Under the pieces are notes generated by a model, which was given only the letters and a program-made list of their open reading frames with translations, searched no databases and was not told where the DNA came from. The translations under genes and the position numbers were made by a program. DNA of 64,000 bases, from the NCBI RefSeq assembly GCF_901709675.1, contig NC_051094.1, positions 8,116,501 through 8,180,500 on the forward strand, given 5' to 3'. Origin of the DNA: Syngnathus acus (Eukaryota; Chordata; Actinopteri; Syngnathiformes; Syngnathidae). Positions 45,703 through 57,700 of the stretch are shown one piece after another; the stretch's first letter is position 1; the number at the start of each line of letters is the position of its first letter.

Positions 45703-48700
45703 CTGCAGATACATGCGGCCTCATTGAAACTACTGGTTTAATCAAGCCGTGTTTCCCACCCGGTACTGAGCCGAGGCACATATTTAAAATCAGGAAAATC
45801 TCACAGCGCACCACCAAACAAAAGTGTCATAAAAGCTACCTTGGCTTATGCGACAAAGCATGCAACGCTGTTTACTGTGTACCAAATCAATTTCCCCCAT
45901 GAATATGAAGTGAAATGCAAAACACCATTTTCTGCCATGTAATGAAAGAGCATTTCATTTTTCCCTGTCACTCTGTCATTGGGTTGAATAAATGGACAAC
46001 AATATATTAGCTACAGCAATTATTATTATTATTATATATTAGTGTTAGTAGTAGTAGTAGTATTCGTAGTAGTATCCGAAAAAAGGTGATCTAGCAGGCA
46101 AAAAAAATAATAATATTACCATATGAACCTGTTATTTTGACTTGAAAATGTGTTTATCCATGATTATAAAAACAATTATACATGGTCATTTGGAATTAAA
46201 ATGGCTAGCCAAGGACGCCTGTCTTTCCTTCCCCGTGGGTCCTAATGCTTAAACGCCTGCTGCATCTTTTGAGGTTTTAGTGGCTTTAGTGGCTTTTTAA
46301 TGGTGTTAATGGTCTGAAATGCGATCCCGGGGAGACAGTCCATCACGGGCCGTCTCTCCAGTGTCACGCCGGTACAAGGGGGAGACAGACACACAAATGG
46401 TGTACTGTAAATGTGTGCGTGTAATGGTGATGAGAGTTGCGAGTGAACAGGAAATGTCCTTTTCTTTGGGTTCCATTCTCCACTCGGCGCATGCATCATC
46501 ATTTACATCCACGCACACACTGACCGTATCTTGCCTTTTACAAACTGGCAGACGCTCCCAATGGCCACAATATCATTGCAATGATGACGAACTATTAAAT
46601 GCTAAGTGCTAACATTCTGCCTGCCTGCCTGCCTGCCTGAGAGCATCCAATCTCCGAGGAGAGAACATTGCGAGTCCCTTAATGATCAAAGGCATCAATG
46701 ATGAATGAATACCTACCCAATATGAGAGCAAAGGAGAGGGAGAAGGCCAGAGGAAGATGCTCATGGGAGGGGTGGTAGTGGGGGGGTGAGTGTTAAGTGG
46801 TTTGGAGAATAAAGCCATCGAGTGTCTTAACAGAGACAGCAAACATCCAAATGATTACGTAAACAAATAGCTTGTTGTTACGTTTTGTCATCTGTTGTTT
46901 GGAAACGTTGGGATGACAGCCAATATCTGGAACACTATTACTTAGTAAGTTAGGTTTTTTGTACAAAATTAAAATTGTCAGTTGGATGTGGGTCATACAT
47001 TTATGCGACAAATATAATTATAAAATTAAAACTTTGTTCTCTTAATATTATGGCTTTATTTCTCCAAAAAACTCACATTTTACTCACACAAAATTTTCTT
47101 TAATATCACGACTTTATTCGTCCTAAAACGCTGTCATTACTAACACCTTAATTTTCTCCAAATATTACATTTATTTTATTTATTTTTTTTACACAAAATT
47201 AAAACATTAATATTGACTTCAGTTGTTGAAAAAAGATTGACTCACTGTTATGTCCTCTCGAGTGTCATTACTAACCTGACTACTTTAGGCTGTGTCCCAA
47301 TGAGGTCGCTCTCCAGGTCCAGCAGGTGCTGATGGCTGTGAAGCCCCGTCATTCTCTTGAGCCTTAGAAGGGCCACACAGAACTGAGCTCCCATCTCTTC
47401 TAGCTCTTTGGTGCCGACTTGAAAACCCTGCACGCATATCAATTCATTAAAAGCTGAATTGCACATAAAGATAACTTGTGATACAATTACTTGGACATAT
47501 ATTGACTTTAATTTGGCGCTGTGATATAACGACCAACCTGGGGAAAGGTTTTGCTGTCAATACATGTTCATATAACTGTAATTTTGTTACAGGAAGTGCA
47601 GATTCATGTGCATTGTTGTAGGAGTCTCTGGAGTCTCCATAAAGTGCTCAGTGGTCACAAACATACAGTACAGTATACCACACATTCACAGAGTGCTTTT
47701 TGTGCAGTACGCCACTGTATTGGGCCACGACGCTTATTTATTTATTTATATATTTATTTACTTATTTATGCAATTTTACTTAATGTAGCACATCATAACT
47801 ATACAGGCAGAACCACCACAACTTGGGACCACCACCCAAAAAGGCTTCATGTCGTACCATCTGGCAATACAAAACAAGAAAGCACCTTTCAATGGCCAAA
47901 GCTTTCCTTCACAACAGTTTCTCTGTTGTCATGGCAGGCTGTTGGTTCAGGGTCAGCGGAAAAAAGTAAAAATAAAAACAAGGACTACAGCACCATCTGG
48001 TGGAAACTTCCTTCTTGGTTAGAGGTGTAAAATTATAGTTTTATCCACATAAAATGTTGTATTTTTCTAGTAATTTTACAGTTGTTTGTATAAATATATG
48101 GACATAAAATTGTGACTTTTTTTCTCATTTCCAAAAAAGATTTCTTAGTTTATTCACAAAAAGTTACAACTTTAAAATATTAAATACATTTAAAAGATAA
48201 ATGTAAATTTCTTGTCAAAAGACGATATATTTTTCACACAGTAAGACTTGGCAAAATGGTCTCATAGTTGTGTGACAAAAATGAAGTCACCTTATATTTG
48301 CCCTGGTCACATCCGCAGACGGTGCTCTCCATGGTGTAGCTGCGCTGCACGCCGATCTCCCGCCACACCACCACGCGCGCCGTCGACTCCTTGGAGCGCT
48401 CCACCACAAAGCTACAGCTGGCCATGCTGAAGGCTGGCGCAATCTGGGAGAGAATCTTTGGAAGGGCCTGAAAACACGGGCAATAGTGAAAAGCAGACCA
48501 ATGCGTGTGTGCGTGCGTGCGTGCGTGCGTGTGTATGCACTCACCCTGTACGCGAGATCTTCTTCCAAGTCACAGGGTGTTGCGCTGATGTTGGACTGCC
48601 ATACCGTTTCCTTCAAACTGCAGCCGTACATGAAGACGTTTTTCTTTCTGGAATGACCGTGGTAGTCGCAGAACACCTGAGAGCACAAACAAAGACACGT

Positions 48701-51700
48701 AACATAACAGCTCACGCCACCAATCCCCGAATCACGGATGCGGCGCCGAGGTGTACCAGTGGTGTTCGCTGCGTGTGCGCAAGGTACTGCAGTAGGCTCT
48801 TTGTGTGGTAGATGGTCGGGTGCAGGTCAGGATTAGGATTTTGCCACTGGCGATTCAAATCTTCCCCGCTCAGAGAACATCGATGGCTAAACCAAAACAA
48901 AGGCACAATTTTTCAAAGCTGCCGGTCCGGTCAATTTTGCACACCTCCGCACTCACTTTCCATTGATGACGCCGTCAGGGTTGAGCATGGGCACGATCTT
49001 GAAGATGAAGGACTCTCTCAAGGTGGCCGCCAGCAGGCTCGTACCCATCAGGAACTCCAGCGTGCCTTTCATCACCCAGCTGGCATTGGTTTCCCCGGGG
49101 TGCACTCTGGCTGACAGGAAGATCAATGGCCGATTTCCTGCAAAGGGAAGCTCAGTTTTCCTTCTTCTTTTTGTTTGTTTGTTTGTTTTTTATTTGACAA
49201 ATGTCAAGATAAAAAGTCGGAATTTCACATGAACATTTTCATTTTAGTATGAATAACATAAAATTAGATAATGTGAGTAAAACAATACAATGCAATATTA
49301 CATAGGCGCTGGAATCGTAATTTTTAGGACAAATGAAGTTGTAAAATGCCAGATTGACTCACTAAACTGGCAGATGTGATCACTGGAGTTCGATTCTGGC
49401 ATGGCAGTGACGGTGAGGAGCAGACAGCTGTTTCCCCCCAATGTCTCACACAGGACATCTTGTCGCAGGTATATCCCAGGCGGCTTCATAGCCTCTAGCT
49501 TTGACAAGTGCATCTGCCAATATACAACGTAACAGAAATTGGCATTTCAATTCCCCAAAATTCTGCCAACACCAGGCAGTGTTTAATAACAATACCTTAA
49601 GAGAGGAATATGTGTAAGGGTAGTGATAAGAAAAGTAGCAGACATCATCCTTGTGGCTGAAGGTGGTGCTGAAGGTCATCGTGTAGTAGGACTTCCCTTT
49701 TTGACCCCCAGTTGCAATGGAACTTCTGGCAAAATTATTTCTGCGGTGGGAAGAAGAAAAAAAAGTTAAATAAATGCCTTAAAAACTGTAGAAAATAAAA
49801 CAATGTTTTTAACACAATTGGTCCTCTCAAATTCATGAAAGAAAGTACAGTGAACAAGATTATTTCCTTTTGAATATTTGGATATGTATCAGTGCATGCC
49901 ATTTAAGTTGCAATTTTAGCGCAAATAAAATGACAAAACCATAAAAGAAAATGTGCATATTACTTCCTGTGTTGTCACGGCAAGAGGAAAAATAAATTCC
50001 TAATATCCAGAGGGGAAAAAACATTTGCAATTTTGCAAGTTTGTAATTTATGTGATCAAAGGATAGTTGTAATATATCGTTTTTTTGTGAAGTGTTGTGG
50101 AAGAAAAGAGTTGAAAAAAAATCATTTCAAGAAAGTTATAACTGCAGTGTTAATGCTGGAACATGTTTTTTGGGGTCTCCTACAAAATTTTGGAGGTACA
50201 AAGATTCCACCCGACGCAAATGATACACTAATTTCCACATATTCTGGTAAGACATGAATCCGACCTACTTATAGTAACAGATGTCTGTTCCTGTTCTGAC
50301 CCAGCGAGGCCTGCCACTGATGGCCTCCCGAACAGAGTACATCAGCACCTGCATGCCTAAACAAACACACACGCACTTACACAGATATTAACATACACAT
50401 TCTGTTTATAGTCATAGAGTGGAGCTTTAAGATGAAACTTGGGAGTCTTTCAAGAGATAAGACTTTGCCGGGCCAAATTTGTTTGCTTTGATTATGTTTG
50501 TGGCCGTGAACTCAAATCACAACAAGCGGCAGTTTGGCAGAAAAAGCTGACAACACCAGTTGGGGTTTACTGTCAAACTAAATATGTGACAAAGAGAATC
50601 ATACCTTGAAACAACCACATACCACACACCACTTTTTTGCCTTCGTAAGGTATGTTTAGCTTAAAGCTAACAAACGACAAAAATGTTATAGACGTACTAA
50701 CTGTAACCCTACAATCGACATTTGAGTAGAAAAGGAGGCGCAACACGTGTAGATAGACATTATAGTAAAACTGACAGTTGTATCTTTCTTATCCTGTCAG
50801 ATTCTTTCAATTTAATTATGCCATTTATTGTTCGTTTTTTTATAAAGTGCTATATTATAGACACAAAACGTTTTATTGTTTTTTTTTTTGGTGAGCTAGA
50901 ACAGATTCATGGCATTTTCACTGACTTCATTGGGAGCACATGATTTGAGTTACGAGTGGAGTTGGGAGCGTGGTCATGGAACAAATGAAACCCATATTTC
51001 AAGGCACCACTTAATGCAACTTGATTTTATAATGAGCGGGATGGAGTAGTCATCTCACCATAGTTGAACTGGCTGTTGGACTTCTCACAGTTGATGATGT
51101 TGAAGCGGTACATGGTTCCCACGCGCATGCCGCTCACCTCAAAGTAGAACCACTGGTGGTGGTGGTTGCTGTTGATGTCCGAGTTCAGAATCAAGTCGTA
51201 CTCGTACCTGTGCACAATGTCTATCATGTGGCGCGACTGAACTCAACACTTGGTCATCACAGATTTGCATGCTTACTTCCTGATTTGAATGGCCTTCCGG
51301 AGGTTGCCCGACTCAAACTGAGAGTTGAACTTCAGCGACTCGCCGTCGCTTTCAATCACGGGACAGCTGCAAATAAAGACTATTAACGACAGACTATATT
51401 CAGAACTGAAAAAAAAAGAATAATTTATAATGAAAAAAACCATACCCGGGAATGTCGAGGTCATAAACGACTTTATCCATGATGTGGTTTGGGTAAATCA
51501 ACCTCTCGATATCTTGGAATATCTTAGACCTGCATGGTTACATGAACAAATTTAGAAGATTTATTGTTTTTTGGGGGGAATCGTTGCATGGTTTAACATA
51601 TTATTTCAGGCTGAGCCAAGGAACTATGTTGCCCTAAAGGGGGAAGTGTGTCAAAATTGGCGAAAATGATTTTCACCAACAACATTTGCCTACCTCTGTA

Positions 51701-54700
51701 CCCCGTACAACCTCTCCAGAAGAGGCTCCCGACACGTGGGGGCCACATGACCAAAGTAGTCTGGGTAGGCCACTTCAGTGTAGTGCGGCACAGACTTTGT
51801 CTGCTTCACCATCTTCACATAAAGGTCCAGGTCGTGAAGTGGGAGAAGCTGAGCCGTGTCGGGGACCTCCAGGACGGCCCCTTCGCCGACTTCATCCTCT
51901 GCGCCCTCCGAGCCGCAGTCTGATCCTCCTCCTCCTGCCCCCGCCAAACAGCGAATGGCGATGCCCTCCAAATGCAGAGGGGACTGCGTGGGCTTCGGTT
52001 GTTTTTGTTTGCTTTCCATCTTGTCCGCATTTAAGGGGACGCATTCAGATTCTCTTGATAGTTTCTGCTCAGCTGGATGCTTAGGTGCCGCCACCTTTTG
52101 GTCGAGGTTCTTGACACAATCTCCGGTGTCAGCCTGTGAAGTATGAAGAGTGGGACTGGGAGCAAATGAGTTGCTGACGGTCCGTGCACTGACGTGATTC
52201 GGGGACGGCAGCTGAGCTGTGGGAACAACGATGGGCAGAGCGGATTGTGCCGATGAAGATGTTGTGGAAGATTCAAAGTTGAAACCCTAAATAGGAGCAA
52301 CACATATTACACTTGTGTGAATGCACCACAATGTTTTTCTTCCTCTTCTTTATAGTCAGTCATTGTTTTTCCAAAACCATTCAGCCATACCTGAAAGTCT
52401 TGAGACAACTCCACAAAAAACTTCTCGTAGACTCTTAACTCTTCGTAAGGTCGACTCGGGATCTTCTCAGGGTGCAGCTTGTTTATATCCTTTTCAATGT
52501 CGTCGTTCTGATAAAAAGGATAAACACTACATGGGCAAAAATGCCTTTCTACAGGCACGGAGGGAAGAAAAAAAAAAACAAGTGCAAGAATTACCAGGGA
52601 GCCACAATCCTTCTCATCTTCCTCGTTCTCTGTATCATTCTCCGTGTCTGCCTCTGTGTCCTCGTTATCGTCACTGTCATCCACCACGTCGTCCACTGGT
52701 TGGACATACATGCACACGGCACATGGTATAGCATTAAGGCTCCACACAAAGATCATGCAGCCATGATCAAATGATAATACGTACTTGTGGAAGAAAAAGG
52801 AACATTTCTTCACGTACATGATAATGCTGATGACCACCATGACTGTGTGATAGTAGAAAATGATGATGTCACTGTCCTCCTGACCTAATTAATACCAATA
52901 GCAATTTGATTCCTGATGAGCCATTTTAGTAGCCACAAAGTAAAAAGTGAAGCAGCGTTACCCTTGACCGGCGCATTCAACTCCCTTGTACTTTGCAGCT
53001 GCTGCAAAGCTGCCCACTGCTCCATTATGAAGCACACACAAACGGGATGCGTGTTAAATGGAATTCAAAAATAGAGACAGAATATTTTCATGACTGCTGA
53101 ATGTGGATCATAAAACCTGATACAGAGGAGCGTGTAGAGTCCTCTCAATTGGTTCTTCAGTCTACCTACACTATTCCGGTGCAATGCTGTATTTACATGT
53201 GAATAAATGACCTTTAAGAGCATGAAAGAAGCATGATATGAAGCATGTATGACGCACGCTAGTTAAGTGATGACTCATGCATTGTCTCGAACAGTCTTAC
53301 CCTTCTTTAAGGGCTCGCTGCAGACCTGAGCATGTGTTCTTCCTGTAAGTGTAGCAGTGTGTGAGAAACATTACTTGGGTGTGTGTGCGTGTGTTGAAAT
53401 CAACGCGGAGCTACCCTGTGATGTTTTTGCACACGTTTTCTCACCTTCAGGGGGTTGGCTGTAGAGCTGAGCGACCGGCCCTGAAGGCAGAACGTGCTCC
53501 AACTGGTAAATGAAAGCCGACTTGATGGTAGGCAGAGGCAGGCGATTTTTGGGGAAGCACTTCCTCATGATGACACTTGAAGCGTTGACAAGAGGATCCA
53601 AGGTGCGCACCGAGAGACACTCCTGGAAAAATACCACAGTGGAAATAAGATGACATCGCAACAAACCTTGCAGTTTAACGTCATTTGCCTTCAAAAAACG
53701 GAATCATGTTCACCTGCGAAGGTTAGAATCTTACCCAAAAGCCAAATATTGTAAATGATTTGTGATTATATAACTTGTAGGCTATGATGTGTGTTGCCAT
53801 TTATTAAACACTCTCTCTCACTCACTATTGAAGAGTTGTAGAGAATGCGCATGCCGTCGGCTTTGGTGAACGCCTGCCTGCCCAGCTTGATGTTGGTGAC
53901 GTTACGCAGACAGCCCAAAAGCCCCTTGCGGATCGCCGTGTGACGATGCCACGTGTCCTTGCGGTGCCAGTCCAGGTAGAGGGAGAGCAGGGTGGGAACG
54001 TAGTTGCCCTCCACTGCCCGCCGAACATTTGTGTCTGAATGGAGAACCAGGAGATATGATGAAGTACATCGTGAAAAAGCATTTGTCCACTTTCTGATTT
54101 TTGTTTTTGCCAGTCAGCTTTATCAATCAAGGAAACAGTTTTGAAAGCCCACCAGTGCATCAAACCAGTGCACCCGGTTAAATCAATACTCACTGGATTT
54201 GAGTAAAGCACAGAGCGCATCCACAGCGACCCTACAAACACAGACGATAATTACAAATGCAGCCAGGCCATTGACATTTTGTGGAGTATTTGGTATCATT
54301 TCATACGTACTTGATCAGGGTTGTGTTTTTCTTGCTGTACGGTGCCACAATCTTGAACATCAACTCAATAGCTCCACTTTTGCCGAGGGATATGGCGTTA
54401 ATAACTTCACAGAGGTAAAAAAACAAAAAAATTCAAGCAGAATGATTTTTTTGGGGGGGGATGAATGACGATTGAGCAACATTGTAGCTGACTTACTGTT
54501 CGCTGAGTAAACCCGAAGAACCTGCAAGCAGGGCAGGAGCAACTTGACATTTTGGAGGTTCTTCTTGATCAGGTTTATTGTGATGTTCAGAGCGCCAGTC
54601 AGACGTGCCTTCATGCACAACTTCCTGTCTAAACGCACACACCCATGCATATGCACAATACAGCAATTGTGTAAAATTGATAGCAAAGAGTACCGATACT

Positions 54701-57700
54701 TTGAAATAAGGCTGGTATCGGCCCGAATCCGATACGTGGTATCGGGACTCGCTCATCCCTAGTCTGGAACATATCCTCCGTACGGTCTTTGTAAAGTGTC
54801 CTACCTTTCGGGCCCACCTTGGCCAGCAGGGAGTGAAGCTGCAACATGAGCTCCTCGCTGGGGTGAAACTCTTTGTTGGCGTTGATTAGAATGCGGAGTA
54901 ACACCGCTGTTCCTCCCTTTGATACAAAGACCCCCACTCTGCGTCCTTTGCCTGCGCCAATAACGAGACAGTGATACATCTCAAATGAAAGTCAAGCTGT
55001 TATGTTAGGGAGGAACTGTTTTGCCTGCATGGTGGGTGAGTGGAAGCTTAAGACCACATGTGCATGTACATGCTCATTTGCGGTGTATATTTTTTCTCAA
55101 CCAAATAATCTGTACACCATCAATTTTGAAGTTGTGGAACATATTTATAATAACATTAAGATGACTTTTTAAAAAAAAAAAAAAAAATTATTATTTTTTT
55201 TTATATTTTTTCAATAATTCCGGGTTTTCTTTCCAAACGCCATAGGAAATGCAAGAGTGGACAAATGATGAATGACTAGAAGATAAACACCAACAACTAC
55301 TCACCCAAGGTCAGCAGCTCACTGAGTATGCAGAGGATGTTCAAAATGGTCTGGGTGTCTCGGGTGATCTGTCAGATTATTAGAAATTAAATGATTAGTA
55401 GTTGGATTAGTAGGTAGGTAGACGGACAGAGTGGCAGGCAGACTCCATCAAGTGGTGCCTACTGACCTCCAGTGAATTCAGGATGACATCCATGCCGCTG
55501 GTGCCTTTGGACATCATCTCCTTCGACGTCTTCTCTGCATGACAAACAGGAGACTGATGTTCATACATCTACTGCAACTCAAAGGTGTGTGTTTCTTCTG
55601 AGTCACCACAACGTGCCAGTGTGTCTGGATGGCTCCCTCTATTCGCACGATACACATTATTTGAACAAAAGTAGGAAGACATTTGGTCATTTGTTCATTC
55701 AGAACATTTGAGGATCTCTTATACAGCTATGGCCAAGCTCAATTTAAATAAGCCATATCTACTGTGTGTATGACAACATTTAATGAAAATATGAAAACTC
55801 TCAAACTGTCACACTCATGAAAACTTAATGGTACAGTTTCAAATCTCATCCAAGTGCTAAAATTAGATAACCACCCTTACAACATTTAGTAGTAATTTGA
55901 ATAACAAAGGTGGATTTTTTTGGGGGGGGGGGGGGGGATTCCTAATTTCACAACTACCTCATCTGGCAAACATAATAACAGTAATAATGTAAGCGCTAAC
56001 TAATTTGGAAATTAAATGCAAACAAATAACACGTGGTAGAAAGTTGAAATACATTTGATAGCTGGCGGGCAGCCCATTTTGTACTATTATTAGCATGTGT
56101 GATGTATTACAAGTTGCAAATGCTTCCATACCAAACTTCTAGTGGCATATGATGTTTAACCTTTTCAGGGCGTTCAACTTACTTCCTATTGCCTCTGATG
56201 TATGCGGGAACACGCTTAAACTGAGTTGGGAATGCGTGCAAGGCCAGATTTAAATGAGGTTTATTATTGTGATTTGGTTTGCAGTGGTTTAACAGCATTT
56301 TCTAATATTTTTCCACTGCAATCAATATCATGCAACTACTACAGTTAAAAAGTGGAGATGATATTCAAAAGGTGTAAACATACTAGGTCCATATATTAGG
56401 TCACATATTTTTCTTGTCACCTATACCTGAGTACAATGAAACATTTGTGAGTGTCACTCGTGTTCCCAAAAAGTCAATCATCTAAAGAATTAAATCAAGC
56501 TTTACCTGGAGAGTCGGGGCGATTGTCGCAGTGCTTCCTGCTGTTGCCATGCTCCATTTATAGTTTCTCAAACACTTTATTTTTTGCTAATTGTATTCCC
56601 AAAGCTGCGTGTCCTTGACACTGTGCACAGAACAAGCCTGCGCAAAATACACTATGTGTTGCTGTAAAATGAAATGAGAGCATAACCTCACACATTTTCC
56701 CCAATTAGTACTGAGGAGCAAGAGGCGGGGGAATAAAACGACAGACGATTTGAGTGATGTGTCTCTCAAGACACGTGAGACGGGCCACTAAAAAAAAAAA
56801 AAAAAATGTCAATGCCTCAGCCAATGCCCCAGCCACCCTTGTTCTTGCCCTCTGAGCCTCACACGCTATAAATATGAAACCTGAGGACACCAAAGTCCAG
56901 CCCAAGGTTTACAATTACCGCCAGACAGATCGGTAGCTGCGTCACACACCCTGGGGGTCTTGTGCTGTGTGTGTGGCAGATGAGAGGAACAGCTGACAGA
57001 CAGGAGGGGCATGAATGAGGGTGACAGACGCAGTAAGACATTCCGCTGCACCCGTTCGTCATGCGAGGGAGGTATGACGATGTTCAAGGCTTCAAGAAAA
57101 GTGAGAGGTGTTGTGGTGGCCAGCACTGAGCGCTCTGAACATCACAATAAACCTGATCAAGAGAACGGAGCAAGCATCCCTTGGCAAAAACATAAAACTT
57201 TTTCCGTTTGTACAGATCCAAACAACTTTTTGTTTCCTTTCTTGCATGTTTTTTTTGTTCAAGTAGCTGAAACTAATGTTTATGACTGATTAATACTTAG
57301 ATGCTATAAAACAAATGAATTGATCATTTAAAAATGTAATAATTGAATCACTAAAAGGGTTATGTCTGTATTTTAACTGTCATGCCGTATGTAAGTAGAG
57401 ATCCAAAACAGTTGACAGGAAATCCTGCTCCTGCTGTATTTAGAGCCATGTATTGTTCTGCATAGTAGGCGCCACTAGAGGTCAGTAAATTGCAGTGGGA
57501 GTGCAGAAAGTGGTATGTTCGCTATTTTTAAGCATGAGTGCACAATTTGTGGACTATTTCAGAATGTATCCACCACTTAAAAAAAAATAGATTTATTTAA
57601 AGAGACAGTATTTTGATATTCTCTGCTCTGTACAATTATTCATGATTCACTATATTATCAGCTTAGTGGCCTAGTGGTAGAGTGTCCGCCCTGAGACTGG

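Noticed and set aside
52965-53035. Possible extra agtpbp1 exon on the minus strand ([16 protein letters not shown], donor-like gtaacg)
   Set aside because: Exons 10 and 11 already join in phase at a position that is contiguous in human CCP1, and no convincing acceptor or homologous peptide exists.
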